A stretch of DNA of 64,000 nt from Branchinecta lynchi (GCA_023053575.1 JAKZAP010000013.1:22003070-22067069); one strand, 5' to 3'. Positions 10,916 through 23,793 are shown, counted from the first letter of the stretch. The notes: generated by a model from the sequence alone, not told the origin. Program-made: numbers and translations.

Positions 10916-12239
10916 GCTATGGTAAGCGACATCTATTCAGCAAAGCCCCATGGTCCTCTGTTGGCAAAAATTTATGTGTACCGATAGAGCTGCAAATCCA
11001 AGAGAGAATCCGGTTTTGTTGTCTATTAGTAGAATATCAGATAAATTGATCGCCTGAAACTGTTCGAATTCATTTCGCGAATGGGTAGTGTAGGAATGTC
11101 ATTTCTAGAAAGTACCCCTGTCAGTAGAGCCCATTTTGTTTTAGTTAGATTTTCGTTTCGCGTCTCATCCCCATGACACGTTTTGACTCATCCCTTTATC
11201 ACCTCTAATATGTACGGTCGGCTATGTTATTACGTAGTTTCAGAACTACGCATTTTGGAGAACTTTCAGCAGACGACAAAAGTACAGTAGCGATCGAGCT
11301 ATATCTTGTTAGGATGGTGTTCTTGGTCTATACAACTGATTTCACTATTCGCAAAAACAGCTGGAGGGGTGTACAGATTAACTAATTAAGAGTACTTAAT
11401 GAAGTTACATACTATTGATAGTTATTAACGTCCACTAAAAATGTTTGTTGGTGACCTGATGACCCTTTCGTGCCATTCATCGTCACTCTTGTTTTTTGTT
11501 AGTTTGCTATGGGTTTCATTTGGACAAGGAACTCAAAAGCGTAAGGCTAGGCTAGTCTAGGTGAAGTGCGTAGACTGTTTATGTAGCAAAGACTGACCTT
11601 GATCTGTATTTCCGGACTCTCTGTTACGTCTGTTTTGTATTTGCTCTGAAATGTGCCAGGCCGTGTAATGGTGGAGATAGTTTAGCATGTGGAAGTAGGC
11701 TCATGTGACAGGAGGACCTTGGCCTGTCTATAATCCTGTAGTTTTGACATCGTAGATTATCAAAATTCAAAGTGCTACTTCCGTAGACTGCAGCTATTCT
11801 ATTCGTAGGTCTGGTCGGTGGTTGAATAGCAAATGCGTTTTATTAAGGGAAGCTTAATACAAATCCTGACATCGCTTTCAAAAATCATGAACAAGAGGGC
11901 CCAACCAGCGCACACGACGTTATCCACTGCGTCCTGGCCGAAGGTTGAAAATTAGGTGTCTTTTTCTACGTGTTTTATTTATTTTTTTCATTTACTCCGC
12001 TTTTTCAAAATGGCGGGTTTTAAATAAATTACTCACTTAGTTGAATTAATGGAGTGACGCGGCCTGTCCAGATTTTCCTGGCCCCCAAAATGTGTCCCCA
12101 GTTTTCGAATAACCTTTTTTGTGTTTATATATTTATTTAATTAAATAATTTACTTAAATAAATACTGACAGATTTATATCTTGCCTGTTAGTTCTTACCA
12201 GCAATAAGCTGCTTTCTCCCTCTATTGGTACAGGTGGGC
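10916..12239. other. No gene recognised
   Basis: About 1.3 kb with only short frames and no repeat whose ends I can define. Confidence 0.4.
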
Positions 12240-12534
12240 ACACTGTAAAAAGTCTCTCCTTTGTCGGACTTTAGCAGTTGCGCGTCACCGACTTCGGACA
12301 TTTTTATTCCTAACTCGGAGCATTGAAATCCCAATTTGGATAGTTTTAATCCGATGAGGGACTAAAACGCTAGAATGCAAATACTGCGAGTATATTGCAG
12401 TATTTTGAATTCTAGCGCTTTTATCTTGCATCGGATTATAAAACTCCGAATTCGGATTTTAATTCTCCGAATTAGGAATAAAAATGCCCGAAATCGGCGA
12501 CGCACAACTACTAAAGTCCAATAAATTACAGTGT
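12240..12534. mobile_element. Foldback element (295 bp)
   Basis: ACACTGTAA at the left is mirrored by TTACAGTGT at the right. Most of the inside also folds back ('ATTTTTATTCCTAACTCGGA' against its imperfect complement; centre 'CGCTAGAAT...ATTCTAGCG'). I cannot find a clear target duplication, so the superfamily is open. Confidence 0.55.
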
Positions 12535-14923
12535 AGCGAGACCCTTTTCGCCTTCCACTTTTTTTTTTTATCAGTTCAATTTGATTTAAAAACACGTAAC
12601 GGACAGGCCGATTGGTTGTTTTGGCTTCAAAACAATCTCCATGTATATACAATTTTGAGTCATTCATACCGACATCTTATCACATATATAGTCAATAACA
12701 CAATGTAAACCACTAATAAAATATAAAACAAATATAAACGTTAAAATGCGTCCGATTTATAAAAAACGAACAAACGAGGGGCGCTGTAGGTGAACGGGTC
12801 TGTGCACATGACACTTCGACTGGGACTACCGCCCACGAAGAATTACCATGCCTATCATGACCCTATATTTGATTACCTTATTCTTCATTTTGACTAACAA
12901 AGTTTAATGATAAAATACCCATTCCTCCTCCATAACTACAGTTACAATTCGGTTTATCGATCCATAATATCTTTTACACAAATATAACATGTTTACAAAT
13001 ATGGCATCACAGTTAAATGAAACAGTCAAGAGTTACATTAGTCTATTTACGATGTAACCTAAGTTATAAATATACAGTTCACGATAGTCAATGAAAACAA
13101 CCACCTAAACATCAAGAAGATATTTAAAACAAACTATAGCTATCAAATAAAATACAGAAACAGCTATTTTCTCCCCCCCCCCCCCCCCTCCCGCTTCCTA
13201 ATTTCCTTAGCGCTCCGCAGTCTTGCCTAACCTCTGAGGTCACTCCCACTCTCCCAAATTTTGTGTAAAAAGATAATATGGAATTATACGAATTATTAAT
13301 CAAGTTAGTTTTAATTTTATCGTTAGTAAAGTCATTGTTATCGCTATAATAACAGTTATTTTAGCCTATTAATTCAGTTCCTTACTCCTTTTTAGGATGA
13401 TACAGTAAATTCCCTTCGGGCTGGCGAAGGGACCTCATCCGAAGACCCAGACCTTGGGAAACGAAGTCGCAGACCTGGGAAAAAACAGGAAAAGAACGAC
13501 ATGCGGGGCAAGCTAGGTAAAGTGCTCTAGTCCTACCTAATCTTGTCGATTCCTGCTCTGTGACAACGCAGTATTTCATGGGCGTTGCATCCAGTTTAAA
13601 TTATTTCCTTACGACTTCTTAGTCTTTTCGCAAGACGGAAAAAAACATCTTTAGTACGAACAACTACTATTCACTACTGTTGTACTGCATATTCATTTTT
13701 ATTTATTTATTTAACTTTGACTACGGCTTCTAGAGCCATTATACATACAACACTTAAAAACAACAACAAAATACATTTTAAGATTGCGAGCCTTCTACGC
13801 CGCACGCGTAAAGTTCGCGGTTCCAAACTAACCACACAGGGAACGTCAGTCTCATATGGGGACTCGAAAGAATCACGAGCATGGGGTTTCGAGAGCAAAG
13901 AATTCGGGTCTGGAGAGAAAAGATAGCCCGACGCCGAAGTTCTCCGAAAGAAGGAAGGCCCTCACCCACAAACATGCCAGACCCCCTACAGTTCCATGCA
14001 AGTCTGCAAAACAGTACACCGATAGTAGGCCTATAAGGTACTTTATATAAATGGGAGATGGTGCTTGTAACTTGGTGCTGTGCCACTGGTATATGGCGGG
14101 TCATAATGTCAATATGGTAGGCGGGCTGGTCATTGGGGGTTGTAGGAATATCGGATTTACGTTAAGTATTATTAAAATCGGTGTAATAGCTGCATTTGAT
14201 TTTCTTTGTCATCGTTTCTTGACTACACTGACAACAAAATCTTGCAGGATTGCTACTGGGATTAGTCTTGTCGATTGAGATAAGATTATTTCTAATTCGG
14301 ATTAATCTTATCCCAGTAGAGATAAGATTAATACCAGTAGTAAATACAGCAGTTAACTTTAATCCTTACTCGGAAGTTTTTTAGAAGTTTTTTACTGTGT
14401 AGGTAGAGCAACCCAAGCAGGCGACGATTTCATTAGGCTGTATAAGAGAAAATTGTATCGATTTCTATTTTTCTTGGTCACCCCCCGTTTGCAGTATACG
14501 CTGACGTGTAGCCTATAGCTCTTATGCAGCCTATTCCACCAATTTGAACAATGCTTTAGTATCACAATTTTGTTTGGAATTCTTAGCCCAAGTGGGACAA
14601 CGGCTCTAGTGAATGTTCAAGATGCCTTCTGCAAATCGCATTCCAGCTTGAATGCGCGGGGAGTTCAGTCCAAAGTTATCAGTGTCGAAAGTGATGGACA
14701 TCACCATTGACAGGTTGTGGGGTTCTGCTGTTTCTTCACTTGTGTGTTTAAAAAAAACATAGAGAAGAAATAAAAAGACAGTTTTTTTTTAGAAAGAAGC
14801 CGGCAGAGTGCAAGGGAATGTCGCGCCAGAAAGAAGCTTCGCTACCAATATCTTGAAGAGCTGATTTCGACGAGAGAAAAAGCAATCGTCGAACTGAGGA
14901 AGGAACTTGAGATGGTAAGCTCC
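12535..14923. other. No gene recognised
   Basis: About 2.4 kb without a convincing gene. A C-run lies at about 13172-13189. Three direct copies of GATAAGATTA occur at about 14278-14335. Remaining frames are short and featureless. Confidence 0.4.
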
Positions 14924-16343
14924 TTTTGGGGGGATCCCAAAACGAAAGTTACGGGATACCTATGACTCCGTAAAAGTTGTCCGTCTGTCAGCACGATAAC
15001 TCTCGAAGGGGTAGAGATATGAGGTATTTTGTTCAAACTTGGTATGAGGATCCATTGAGTCAAAGTACAAGTTAGGTTCGTAGGTGAGCCCTGTAGCCCT
15101 ATATTTAGGGGTGGAGGAGGTGGTTTGAGATTAAGAGATGAAATAAAATATGCTTTGAAGCTAACGAGATAGTCTTTTAAGGTGTAAGATGAAATGCTGA
15201 ATCCATATTTGAACTTTTTTCCTGCCGGACAAATAGTTCACCCGGAATCCGGCAGAAACCGGAATTTTTTTTATAAGTTAAAAGTTGTTCTGGATATACG
15301 ATGTTGGGGTAAGGAGACATGCTGAATCCAGTTCTTAACATTATTATCTTGCCGTACTAGTAGTTCTTCCGGAATCCGGCAAAAACTGGAAATCTGGTAG
15401 AATTAAAAGCTATTGCTTGAACTCGATTAGGGGTAAGGAACCATGCTTAGTCCATGTTTGATCTTCATTTCCTTGACGGATAATCCGGAATCTGTCCAAA
15501 ACCGGAATTTACTTAAAGGACACCTGAACAATGAAACCATACTTGAACACACCATGGAGAATGCATTTACAGACATGGCCACCGAGAGCATTCTTCTCCT
15601 GAGCGTGACGTTTCGAAATAGGTGTGTTCGTTTCTGGAGGTTAGCACATGCATACTCGAAGACAAAAAGTGCAATTCATTCAAATCTTGTACAGCGCTGG
15701 CCGGATCGTATTGGAATTTCTTCTAGTTATACGTTTTGGCTTAACTGGTTAAAACATATTCCAGAAGAAGGGTTGATTGGAGACATTTGTTAATTTCTAA
15801 AATTGTTCGGTACTGAAATAAAGACAGATGCAAAATGGACCAAAAATCATAGCTTGGAAACACTATTTCGTATTTGGATTGGGTTTTCTGCAGGCAATGT
15901 TAACGGGAGTCATACAGATAGGGATGATACTTGGTACTCTTCATTCAGGTGTCCTTTAAGTAAGTTTTTTTTTCTGAAGTCGATAAGAGATTCCAGCTAG
16001 GAGTAAAGGTAAATGCGTATTTACTTGCATCATGTCACTACCGGTAAATGGGACGATCAGAGTCGAATAGTCAGAGTTAACGAACTCCTCCGATAAAGTT
16101 TACAAGGTGGTGTATATATAAAGAACATGTTGGACCGGAATTTTGATCGGAACTTTCTGATTTTCGACTACCGTTGGTATCCCGGTCGTAATCTGACCCC
16201 AGTTTGGGTAAATTGAACTGGGGAAAAGCAATTTGTTAACGGGAGGGGGCGGAGACCGGAAATCTACAAGACCCGACTGTCTGGATCGAGAAGTCCAATA
16301 AATATTAAATTTATGGGATCCCATCGAAACCTTTAGTCTTGTT
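14924..16343 (+). repeat. GGATCC-family dispersed repeat, copy with internal MITE
   Basis: Begins TTTTGGGGGGATCCCAAAACG and ends 'GGGATCCCATCGAAACCTTTAGTCTTGTT'. The inner CCGGAATCCGGCAGAAACCGGAA units are present, interrupted by the MITE at 15512-15960. Confidence 0.75.
15512..15960. mobile_element. MITE, Tc1/mariner-type (449 bp)
   Basis: With flanking bases the inverted ends read TTACTTAAAGGACACCTGAA and its exact complement, 20 bp each. TA stands on both sides (15510-15511, 15961-15962). It interrupts an inner unit of the GGATCC repeat right after 'ACCGGAATT', so it is younger than that repeat. An open frame through it shows no known domain and is probably chance. Confidence 0.75.
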
Positions 16344-16389
16344 TCAAATGCCTCTTCCTACTCTCAGGGACATAATGGCACAGGGCGTT

Positions 16390-16850
16390 GCAAGGGGGGG
16401 GGGGGGGGTGCAGCCCCTCCCCCCCTTTTATAGTTGCTAGTATTCGGTGGTTATCACGAATTTGGTGAGAGAATTTGGTGAAATCATTTGGTAATTTTTT
16501 GATGCCAGAACTAATCGGCATATTTATGGAGATTCGGTAGCGACACAGAATCCCGAATAAGCTATCAGTTCAAAATTTATTCGGTATCATGATTGTGATT
16601 CTGTAATTTGTTCGGTATAATTTTCAGGATTAGGTAGTTAACCAGTTTCGACGAATGTATACCGAATATGAATATTGTTCGGTAGTCTTTCGATACCAAA
16701 ACAATTCGGTATAATAATCGGGAAACCGTAGTTATAGATAATCGCGAAAATTGCTATCGGTCTAAACTTATTCGGTATACTAACTGGGACTCGGTAATAT
16801 ATTTGTTATATTGCCAGGATCCGGGAGTTACCACGAACCTCGAACTCGAA
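16390..16850. repeat. Degenerate ATTCGGTA-rich tract with G/C runs
   Basis: The words ATTCGGTA and GGTATA recur about ten times at irregular spacing of 40-70 bases. At 16396-16425 a G-run is followed by a C-run, an inverted pair that could fold or form G-quadruplex. No gene. Confidence 0.45.
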
Positions 16851-18509
16851 AGGTCGAATGAAGCACTGGTCGCAGACAAAAGGGGTGATCTATGATTTCA
16901 TCGATAGTATTTACTTGTATTTTGGATCCCAGAAAGAAGATCTAATCGTAAATATTTCGAAAATCCGCCTGCAGCGCTTTTCGTAATATTCCCTATTTTG
17001 TGGAAGGGTGCGTCATTTGAATGGGGTCTTCAGCCAGTTTTAAGATTGAGGTTTCGAAACATTAAAAGTTAGAATATGGATGGAAATTAAATTTGGCATG
17101 GAAAGCAAAAAAAATTCGCCGGCGGCGCTCACTTTATGTGAATATGGATAGTATTGTCTAGATTACAGTAGCTGCCGGAACGTAGCTCCATCCGGTTCCT
17201 GGAAGTTCGTAGAGTCTCGGTATTTGATCCACAAAATTGGGTTTCGAAAGTTTTCGCCTACGGTGCTCGGTTTAATTTTCTCTTCGGTATATAGATAGAA
17301 GCTGTTGCGGCAATCATGTCCAGTGTAATACGGAAGAGAAACGCGGTATGGTCGATTCGGTAGCGTGAGGAGGCTCGTGGGGGTCTATCTCCTAGGGCTT
17401 GTAGAGTTGAACAAACTAGGGTTATAATATACTTTATAATCCATTGCACTTACAGCTCAGTGGGTTCCAAGTAGACGTTAATCCATACGTAGGTAATCCT
17501 CAAATAACGATATGGCAATTACTACCAGTTGTACAGCAACACTGCTAGTCTTAGGCTCGACTGATCTCCTTTAAACGTGGAGAATCTTACTTATATACAT
17601 AATTAACCGAACAGTAAAACCAGGCACTAGCCCACCTGCAGACTTGCCGAGATTGCATCCGTCATCAATAAAAACTGTCTTCGTGGTATTCTTGAAGTCG
17701 GTAAATCCGAGTGAGCCGGTCAGAACTCAGTCCCACGGCTATGACTCACGCTCGGTAGCTGGCGGTTCTGAGAATGGGCGAGTCGGCCGGTGCGCATTTG
17801 TGCAGAGGTTTCAGAGTTACAATCGAGAGGCGTGAACTACGTCAGTACACCAGCAATATATTTTCCAAGCGGGAATATATTCAGTAATATATTTTCATGC
17901 TGCCCTTTAATGTTACTCTTCCTGCGTAATCATTTCTGTTCCATAATTTAAACCTCTAATTCAAAGTTTCTAGGATTCGGTAACATTTTTGAGAGATTCG
18001 GTAAAATTTTGGCTCTGCACCCCCTCCCCCCTCCCCCAACGAAAATGCACTTTCGACGCCCGTGCACCTACCCTTCCATTTTTTATCCTTTTTAACTACT
18101 TCATAAACCTTTTTTTTTTTCAACTATTTAGTTTTTTGATTTCGTATTTCTTCGAAACTTTTCATACTGTCAGTAACTGAAAGTAGTTTAAGATATTAAT
18201 GAAAAGCATTGAAGCTATTCAGACGCATTGAAACTATTAACAAACAACCAAACAAAAGACGATAAAAGCCGTGAAAAAAAGGCTCAACTATCTGTTGTGG
18301 TCGCCATCTGTTGTGGTCGCCAAAAATCTGCACACAAGCTTCAAACCACAAATATATTCTCTACAGTAAAGATCCGCCTCACCAACTATCTGATGATATA
18401 TCCGTTATTAATTGTAGAGACATATAAATATTTTAAGGTAATTATTGAGAAGTGATTATTAAGTTTTAGCCGTGTTAATAATTGTCTGACGATCCAACGC
18501 TAGCGAGTA
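16851..18509. other. No gene recognised
   Basis: About 1.7 kb with only short frames. A 16-base direct duplication around 'TCTGTTGTGGTCGCCA' occurs at about 18291-18322. Confidence 0.4.
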
Positions 18510-18512
18510 ATT

Positions 18513-19000
18513 AGTTGCGTTTTTGATTGCCGTTCCTGATCTCAGTTCTTCTTATTTCTCGTTTTCGATCACCTTCCGAGTTCGCAGTTTGCTTAATTGT
18601 CGTTTTTGCTGAAACGGAGACCGTGTCAGTTTTCGGTTCTACAACACCTGCGAGTGAAATGGAGAACTGTGACGCAGACGCAGTTCCTGGTCCGAGTTCG
18701 CCTATCATGAATAAATTAACCGACAAAAATTGAAAGTTTTGGATAGTGTGTTTGGAAATGGATGATTACAACTTGTATGTTTTGACTACAAGAATGTCCT
18801 TTTCACTGTCAAATGTAACTACCCTTTCCTGACTTATTTAGACGATTTTATGAATAAGGTGCCGGGATGCCTATTTTCCGTCTTTATTCACCTGCGTCCT
18901 GAAACGGCGAAGCCGTCAGGCGAACTGAATGTAAAAACGGAAATTAAGCTGCAACCGCGAACTCACAGGAGAACTTACACAGGCGACCAAAAACGCAACT
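18513..19000. mobile_element. MITE, Harbinger-type, family AGTTGCG
   Basis: Ends AGTTGCGTTTTTGATTG and AAAAACGCAACT are inverted, with the target duplication ATT (18510-18512 and 19001-19003). The 488-bp interior has no recognisable protein. Confidence 0.65.
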
Positions 19001-19307
19001 ATTATACGAGCTATTCAGGAAATCAACGTTGTTATTATTAATATGTTGTTACTTGTTTGTTTGTTTTTATTTGTCGCACCGTAGGCTAGGGTTTTATTAT
19101 TTTATTTTTACAAATCAGTCTGGCTCAACGAAGCTTCATTTTATTACGCCGCTGACATGTCTGTCGCTTTGATGCAATTTTCAGTTTTCAAACAGTTGTC
19201 AACAAAATTGTACTTTACCTTATCCCTTAATGACAAATTTAATCAAAACTTCCAAGACAATGCAACATTTTTGTAACAAAAATAACAGTGTTACCTCACC
19301 TTCAAAC

Positions 19308-19342
19308 CCCCCCCCCCCTTACACACACACACACACACACAA
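19308..19342. repeat. C-run followed by (AC)n microsatellite
   Basis: About eleven C, then about eleven AC dinucleotides. Confidence 0.9.
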
Positions 19343-19438
19343 AAGGCGGGTCTTTGACATTATCGCTCTTAAATAAATAGCTCTCTCTCCAGCTCTGGCC
19401 AGTGCTTATGGTTGGAAAGATGATGAGAGAATCACAGA

Positions 19439-19732
19439 GAGCGTGTTTCACCCTTCTACAAATAGTAACTAATAGTTACCATTTCCGTTCCAACCTCACC
19501 AAAAGTTACTACGCTGACCGTTCCAACCTTCTCGAAATAGTAACTATTTGCTTACCACGCTCGGGAGCATAGTAAGCGTAGTAACTGCGGATCTCTGTCA
19601 CCTGATTGGTCGGATTCGCCCGTGGCATGATGTTCTGCTGGAAAATAGAAAAATCGTTCCAGCCTTGACGGCAAAGGCCAGAATTTGTGACGTCATGCGT
19701 AGTAACTACGGTAAGTAGAATGGAACACGCTC
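19439..19732. mobile_element. MITE, Harbinger-type, family GAGCGTGT, copy 1 (294 bp)
   Basis: Begins GAGCGTGTTTCACCC and ends GGAACACGCTC. Subterminal blocks with 'TAGTAACTA' are also inverted. The flanks are AGA and AAA, an imperfect 3-bp duplication. The first eight bases equal those of the 12-kb Harbinger element at 45030, which makes it a candidate for mobilisation by that transposase. Confidence 0.7.
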
Positions 19733-19907
19733 AAAATCACCATCATCACTTCCCTGCACAAAAGTTTGGATTTTGTTTTGGCTTTCCCGACCCGAAAACT
19801 CTTGATGACTAACTCTCCTTGCCGATGCAAAATTGCCGTGTACCTAGCGGACGTGATTGACTGATACAGGATTTGAGTTGTTGTTTTTGAGTCGTTAGTG
19901 AGACATC

Positions 19908-20188
19908 TATTCAAACAATGTTTATAACGGATACGTCAGCTACGATTCTTCATCAGCGATATTTCGGCGATTCTTTCTTCGAAATATTCGGCCCTTCTTG
20001 GAAGATAATTTACGTTAATAAGACATTTATAGTCGGTAGAAGCTTCAGTTATTTATTACAGGTTTATTTCCTTCCCCGAAGTTGAACCGGAGGATTGACA
20101 GTCTGACGAGCACCCTTGCCAAGAAGGGCCGAAATATCGCTGATGAAGAGTCGTAGCTGACGTATCCGTTATAAACATTGTTTGAATA
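19908..20188. repeat. Dispersed element with 60-bp inverted arms
   Basis: Bases 19908-19967 and 20129-20188 are near-perfect inverted copies (TATTCAAACAATGTTTATAA...ATATTTCGG). They enclose 161 bp that includes 'CTGACGAGCACCCTTGCC' and 'AAGAAGGGCCGAAATATCGC'. One-armed relatives lie at 21898, 22788, 25767 and 41762. The class is not certain; a Penelope-like terminal repeat is possible. Confidence 0.6.
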
Positions 20189-20215
20189 AATGTTTCAAAG
20201 TCAGCTTGGGCACAA

Positions 20216-21008
20216 AGAATATTTAATGAGACGTTTCCTCGTTCTTCCTGAGGATCAGTGGCGTGTTTTGGACTTAGTCACATAGAGGATTGGTAAGGTC
20301 GGCCCGGGATATCCTGGTTGTCTGTAGGTGCCATTATGCACCGCCGGATAATAAAGTGCATAGAGAATGTTGAGTGTATGTTTGGGTACCTTTCCCTAAT
20401 ACTTTATATTAGAAAACCTCTATGCAGTTCGCTTGTTCGAAATGGTTGTCTATAGGTAGTCCCTCATAAAATCAGATAAACTAAAATAAAAAAGGGTTTT
20501 GGTATCGGAGAAGGAAATGAAAAAGATCGTAAGAAATGCCACTGCAAAAGGGATTTCCTATGACGGAAGGGCATCCTTTGACGCAGGGAGTGCGAAGAGG
20601 TCGAACATTGTCTTGTTTTTGTCTCCAGGACAAAACCCCTTTTTTGGTTTGGTTGCAAAAAAATAACGAGGGATAGTATTTTTGTAAATATCAAGTTTTT
20701 AAAGATTGAAAATTTTAAGGAAAGGAGGTTTTTAAGGAAGGAAAACAAAGAAAAGGTTTTAAATATGTGTTGAAACGGTAAAATGAGGGTTAAAAGAGGG
20801 AATAAGAAAGAATATTAAAAAAAGATAATTAAATGTAGAGATAGAGGAAAGTGTAGGTGACGCTAAATATATAGGTCGGTCATTGAAAAAAAAAGAGTTA
20901 AATATCAGATGTTAGGACCGTTGGCGTCACCGAGGGAAGTGGAAGCGTAGTCACCTGGCCAAATCATATTGGACAGGAAGAACGGAAAAGACGCTACGCG
21001 GCATTAAT

Positions 21009-21039
<31 letters not shown>

Positions 21040-21897
21040 GATGACAAATTCCCGCCAGACGCGCTAGAGGAACAATAACAATCACACGTGAGATTTTGAT
21101 ACAAGTTATCTGAAGGGTGAATAAGCGATTAGGCTTTTGCTTCATATCAAGTCGCGTCAGCAGTCAGCACTAAAGTCGGAAGTCAAAAATTAAAAACTTG
21201 ATGACGCTTGGCAGAATAGACTTGGGTAAAGCAAAAAGAGAGGGAGAGGCATTTTAAACAGTTTTAAACATGGCTAGGCCAAAGAAGAATTGAAAATAGC
21301 CAAACAAACCTGGATAAACGTACACTAAGAAGTAGCTTGTCATTGTTATATTTACGATAGCGCACCTAGCGGCCAAAAAAGTACTAATCTGAGAGGAATT
21401 TTATGAGGGGCGTATTTGCACAGTGGTGTGTAGAGGGATTGCAGCTAACCGACGAAAACGGAAAAGGACAATCGTAGAATTTAATATAGCAAGGTATAGG
21501 ATTTTCAACTTAGAGATTGGTTTTCGGTGTTTTGATAATTATTATGAGTCTGTAGTTATTGGAAACATTTTTCCGTCCCTTTCTTGACTGTTTAGTTTTG
21601 CAGCAAAATGTCAGGCGAAAAGGAGATCTTGAGAATCTGAACAAAAAGAAATCTCGCATCGTACTGGTCAGCCTTTGTGTCTCCGAAGTTAACAGCGGAC
21701 CAACTGGTTGCGAGACTCCTTTTTTGTGGTAAAAGTTTGAAAATTGAAATCGCTCATTTTAGATTAAATTTTGCTCCAGTAAATAATCAAGAAAGAGTCA
21801 GAATAACGATTCGAACAACTCACAGGCTCAGTACAGTTAAACAACGCCGATACTAGCCCGAGTACTAGCCTTAAATTCGAAATTCCCACACCTCGTA
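20216..21897. other. No gene recognised; poly-A run
   Basis: Only short frames. A run of 28 A lies at 21009-21036. Lacking a recognisable retroposon body beside it, I leave it as a simple repeat. Confidence 0.4.
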
Positions 21898-22315
21898 AGC
21901 TTAATATTTAACTGTGCAAAACGGATAAGTCAGCTACATTTTATTAGAGCTATATTTTGGCCCTTCTTGGCAAGGGTCTTCTTCAGGCTCAAAACAATTC
22001 AAGATTCTTCCTTAAAAATCTGATTTTGTGAAATTCTTCTCTAAAAATTGGTTGGCAGCTGGTGCTGTTATTGCTGTTTGCTGTTTTTGCTGTTCGATTG
22101 GGTCGTCGTAAGGTTCTTACTTAAAAATCTGATTTTGTGAAATTCTTCTCTAAAAATTGGTTGGCAGCTGGTGCTGTTATTGCTGCTATGCTGTTTTTGC
22201 TGTTCGATTGGGTCGTCGTAAGGTTAAGTTTTTTGAATTTCCGTTTTCGCCGAGTAGGCTGCCACCTCTCTACGCTACACGCTACCCGAATCAAGGCGTA
22301 AACGAAAAGTCAGCT
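21898..22315. repeat. Relative of the 60-bp-arm element, with 109-bp tandem duplication
   Basis: Starts 'GTGCAAAACGGATAAGTCAGC', then 'TTTTGGCCCTTCTTGGCAAG' (family core). Bases 22011-22115 and 22120-22225 are direct near-identical copies. In one frame the duplicated part reads as a hydrophobic stretch (NWLAAGAVIAAMLFLLFDW), but the copies are not both open in that frame, so no protein is called. Confidence 0.5.
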
Positions 22316-22323
22316 ACGATGTT

Positions 22324-22779
22324 CGAGGGGTCGACGACTCTAACTTTTTATGTACGCCATTCCGCAATGACCTAATAATCCTGACCATTCCGGATTATTC
22401 CTAACCATTCCGGATTATTCCTAACTGTTCCGGATTATTCCTAACCCTCTGTATGGGATATAATACCAGTTGAAATTAGAAATTCGAGTCATCTGGCATC
22501 CTTCATGGCTACAGTGAAGAGATTTTTCCTTGCAAAAGGATAATAATGATGTGCGAGTGTTTTTTGTAAGCAGAATTTTGGTTGTATATATATGAACCGT
22601 GTATGAATGGCATGTAGAATAATATAAAAATAGTGTTATCGCATTATGTAGAATAGAGAAGACCGCCACCTAATAAAATTTAATCTAATCTAATAGAATC
22701 CATTCCGGATTATTCTTGACCATTCCGGATTATTCCTTCGGGACGTGTACACCATTCCGGGAGAGTCGTCGACCCCTCG
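22324..22779. mobile_element. hAT-like non-autonomous element, family C (456 bp)
   Basis: Terminal repeats CGAGGGGTCGACGACTCT are perfect over 18 bp. The target duplication ACGATGTT (22316-22323 and 22780-22787) is perfect over 8 bp. It inserted into the 60-bp-arm repeat family, whose sequence resumes at 22788. The interior is built of CATTCCGGATTATTCCTAAC units, interrupted by a LINE-like tail. Confidence 0.85.
22381..22443. repeat. 20-bp tandem repeat (CCATTCCGGATTATTCCTAA)
   Basis: Three head-to-tail copies. One and a half more follow at about 22688-22735, after the inserted segment at 22446-22687, which ends in 'AATAAAATTTAATCTAATC' like the 3' tail of a retroposon on the plus strand. 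Confidence 0.7.
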
Positions 22780-23129
22780 ACGATGTTCGTCAGTGGCATC
22801 TCGGCCCTTCTTCGCAGGGGTCCTCGTCAAGCTGTTGCTGGACTGTGAGAGACGAAAGGCATACCCCACAATGTTTTACTGTTTAATGCTTTATTTTGAT
22901 TGGTTATGACTATTGACAATTGCATTCTTATGTATGACTACTTCTTTATTATGTATAATCATCTTAGTATGATGTTATGTAGTTATGATGTACCTGACAA
23001 AAGGGACAAGTTCGGCAATCCGATGCTGCGAAAGCTCGTTGTACAATAAAGTATCGTAAGACCCAACCAATTGAATCGATTGCACGTTCGTCTGACGACT
23101 CCATGAGGATGGCCTGGTCAAGCTTGACC

Positions 23130-23490
23130 TGCCAACCGTTGCTGAAAGGGGGCATCAACTGACAATAGCGTTCGGGAGCAAGTGTCTGGCATCACATGCT
23201 AATCGTGCCATTCTACCTGACTTTGAGACTACAGCAAATAGCAGGCCTAATACGCGACAGAGACAGAGGGAAGCTGATTCCCAGAGACTAGAAAGACCAC
23301 CCATAAACTCGACAGATCGTTACCTGAAATCTTTTGTACCCTATTTGCCGAATATTTTAATTCTAGTTAAGTCAAATTATATTTACAAGCTGTACGTTAG
23401 ATGAAATGTCTACTCATGTAATTGTCATATGTTATTTGCGTGAATGACGATCCAGTGCTAGCGTGTATAATACAAGCTATTAAGGAAATA
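23130..23490 (+). pseudogene. CR1-like LINE, 3' end fragment (plus strand)
   Basis: The frame ending at TGA 23402-23404 reads 'FGSKCLASHANRAILPDF', then 'RPNTR', then 'DRYLKSFVPYLPNIL'. The same three blocks appear in the fragment at 26089-26537 ('FGKKCLASPIHRTILPDF', 'RPNTR', 'RYEKSFVPYF'). Upstream the frame is lost within about 30 codons, and the 3' untranslated part runs to an AATAAAGTACATTATT end near 23485. A 5'-truncated dead copy of the C-terminal part of a LINE reverse-transcriptase protein. Confidence 0.65.
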
Positions 23491-23793
23491 AAGTACATTA
23501 TTAGGGCCAAAATATCGCGACGAATACCATAGCCGTTTTTAGCCATTGCTAAAAATATATGTATGTCTCCCAGTCAAGGAGTATTTCTTACTCGTTCGAT
23601 CTGACATCCCTGTGACAATACAATGTTAAATTCCCGCTTGGGCTTTGAAGTACAATTCTTACTAGAAATGATCTTTACCTGATGAAATGGCTCAGAGATA
23701 TTGATTTTCGAAATACTTGTCACGTGAGATCAGCGATTTTCTTGTTAACGCTGGTCGAATCTATCCAATCTCCTTGCTCTTCGACATTATTTT

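Noticed and set aside
15443..15793. 116-codon plus-strand frame in the TA-flanked MITE
   Set aside because: The frame begins outside the MITE in the GGATCC repeat and has no recognisable domain; it is most likely chance.
20105..20140. Hammerhead ribozyme core (CTGACGA ... GAAA) in the 60-bp-arm family
   Set aside because: The two core words are present here and, inverted, at 25861-25900, and a stem II can be drawn, but I find no complementary stem III and cleavage site after GAAA, and other copies have lost one or both core words.
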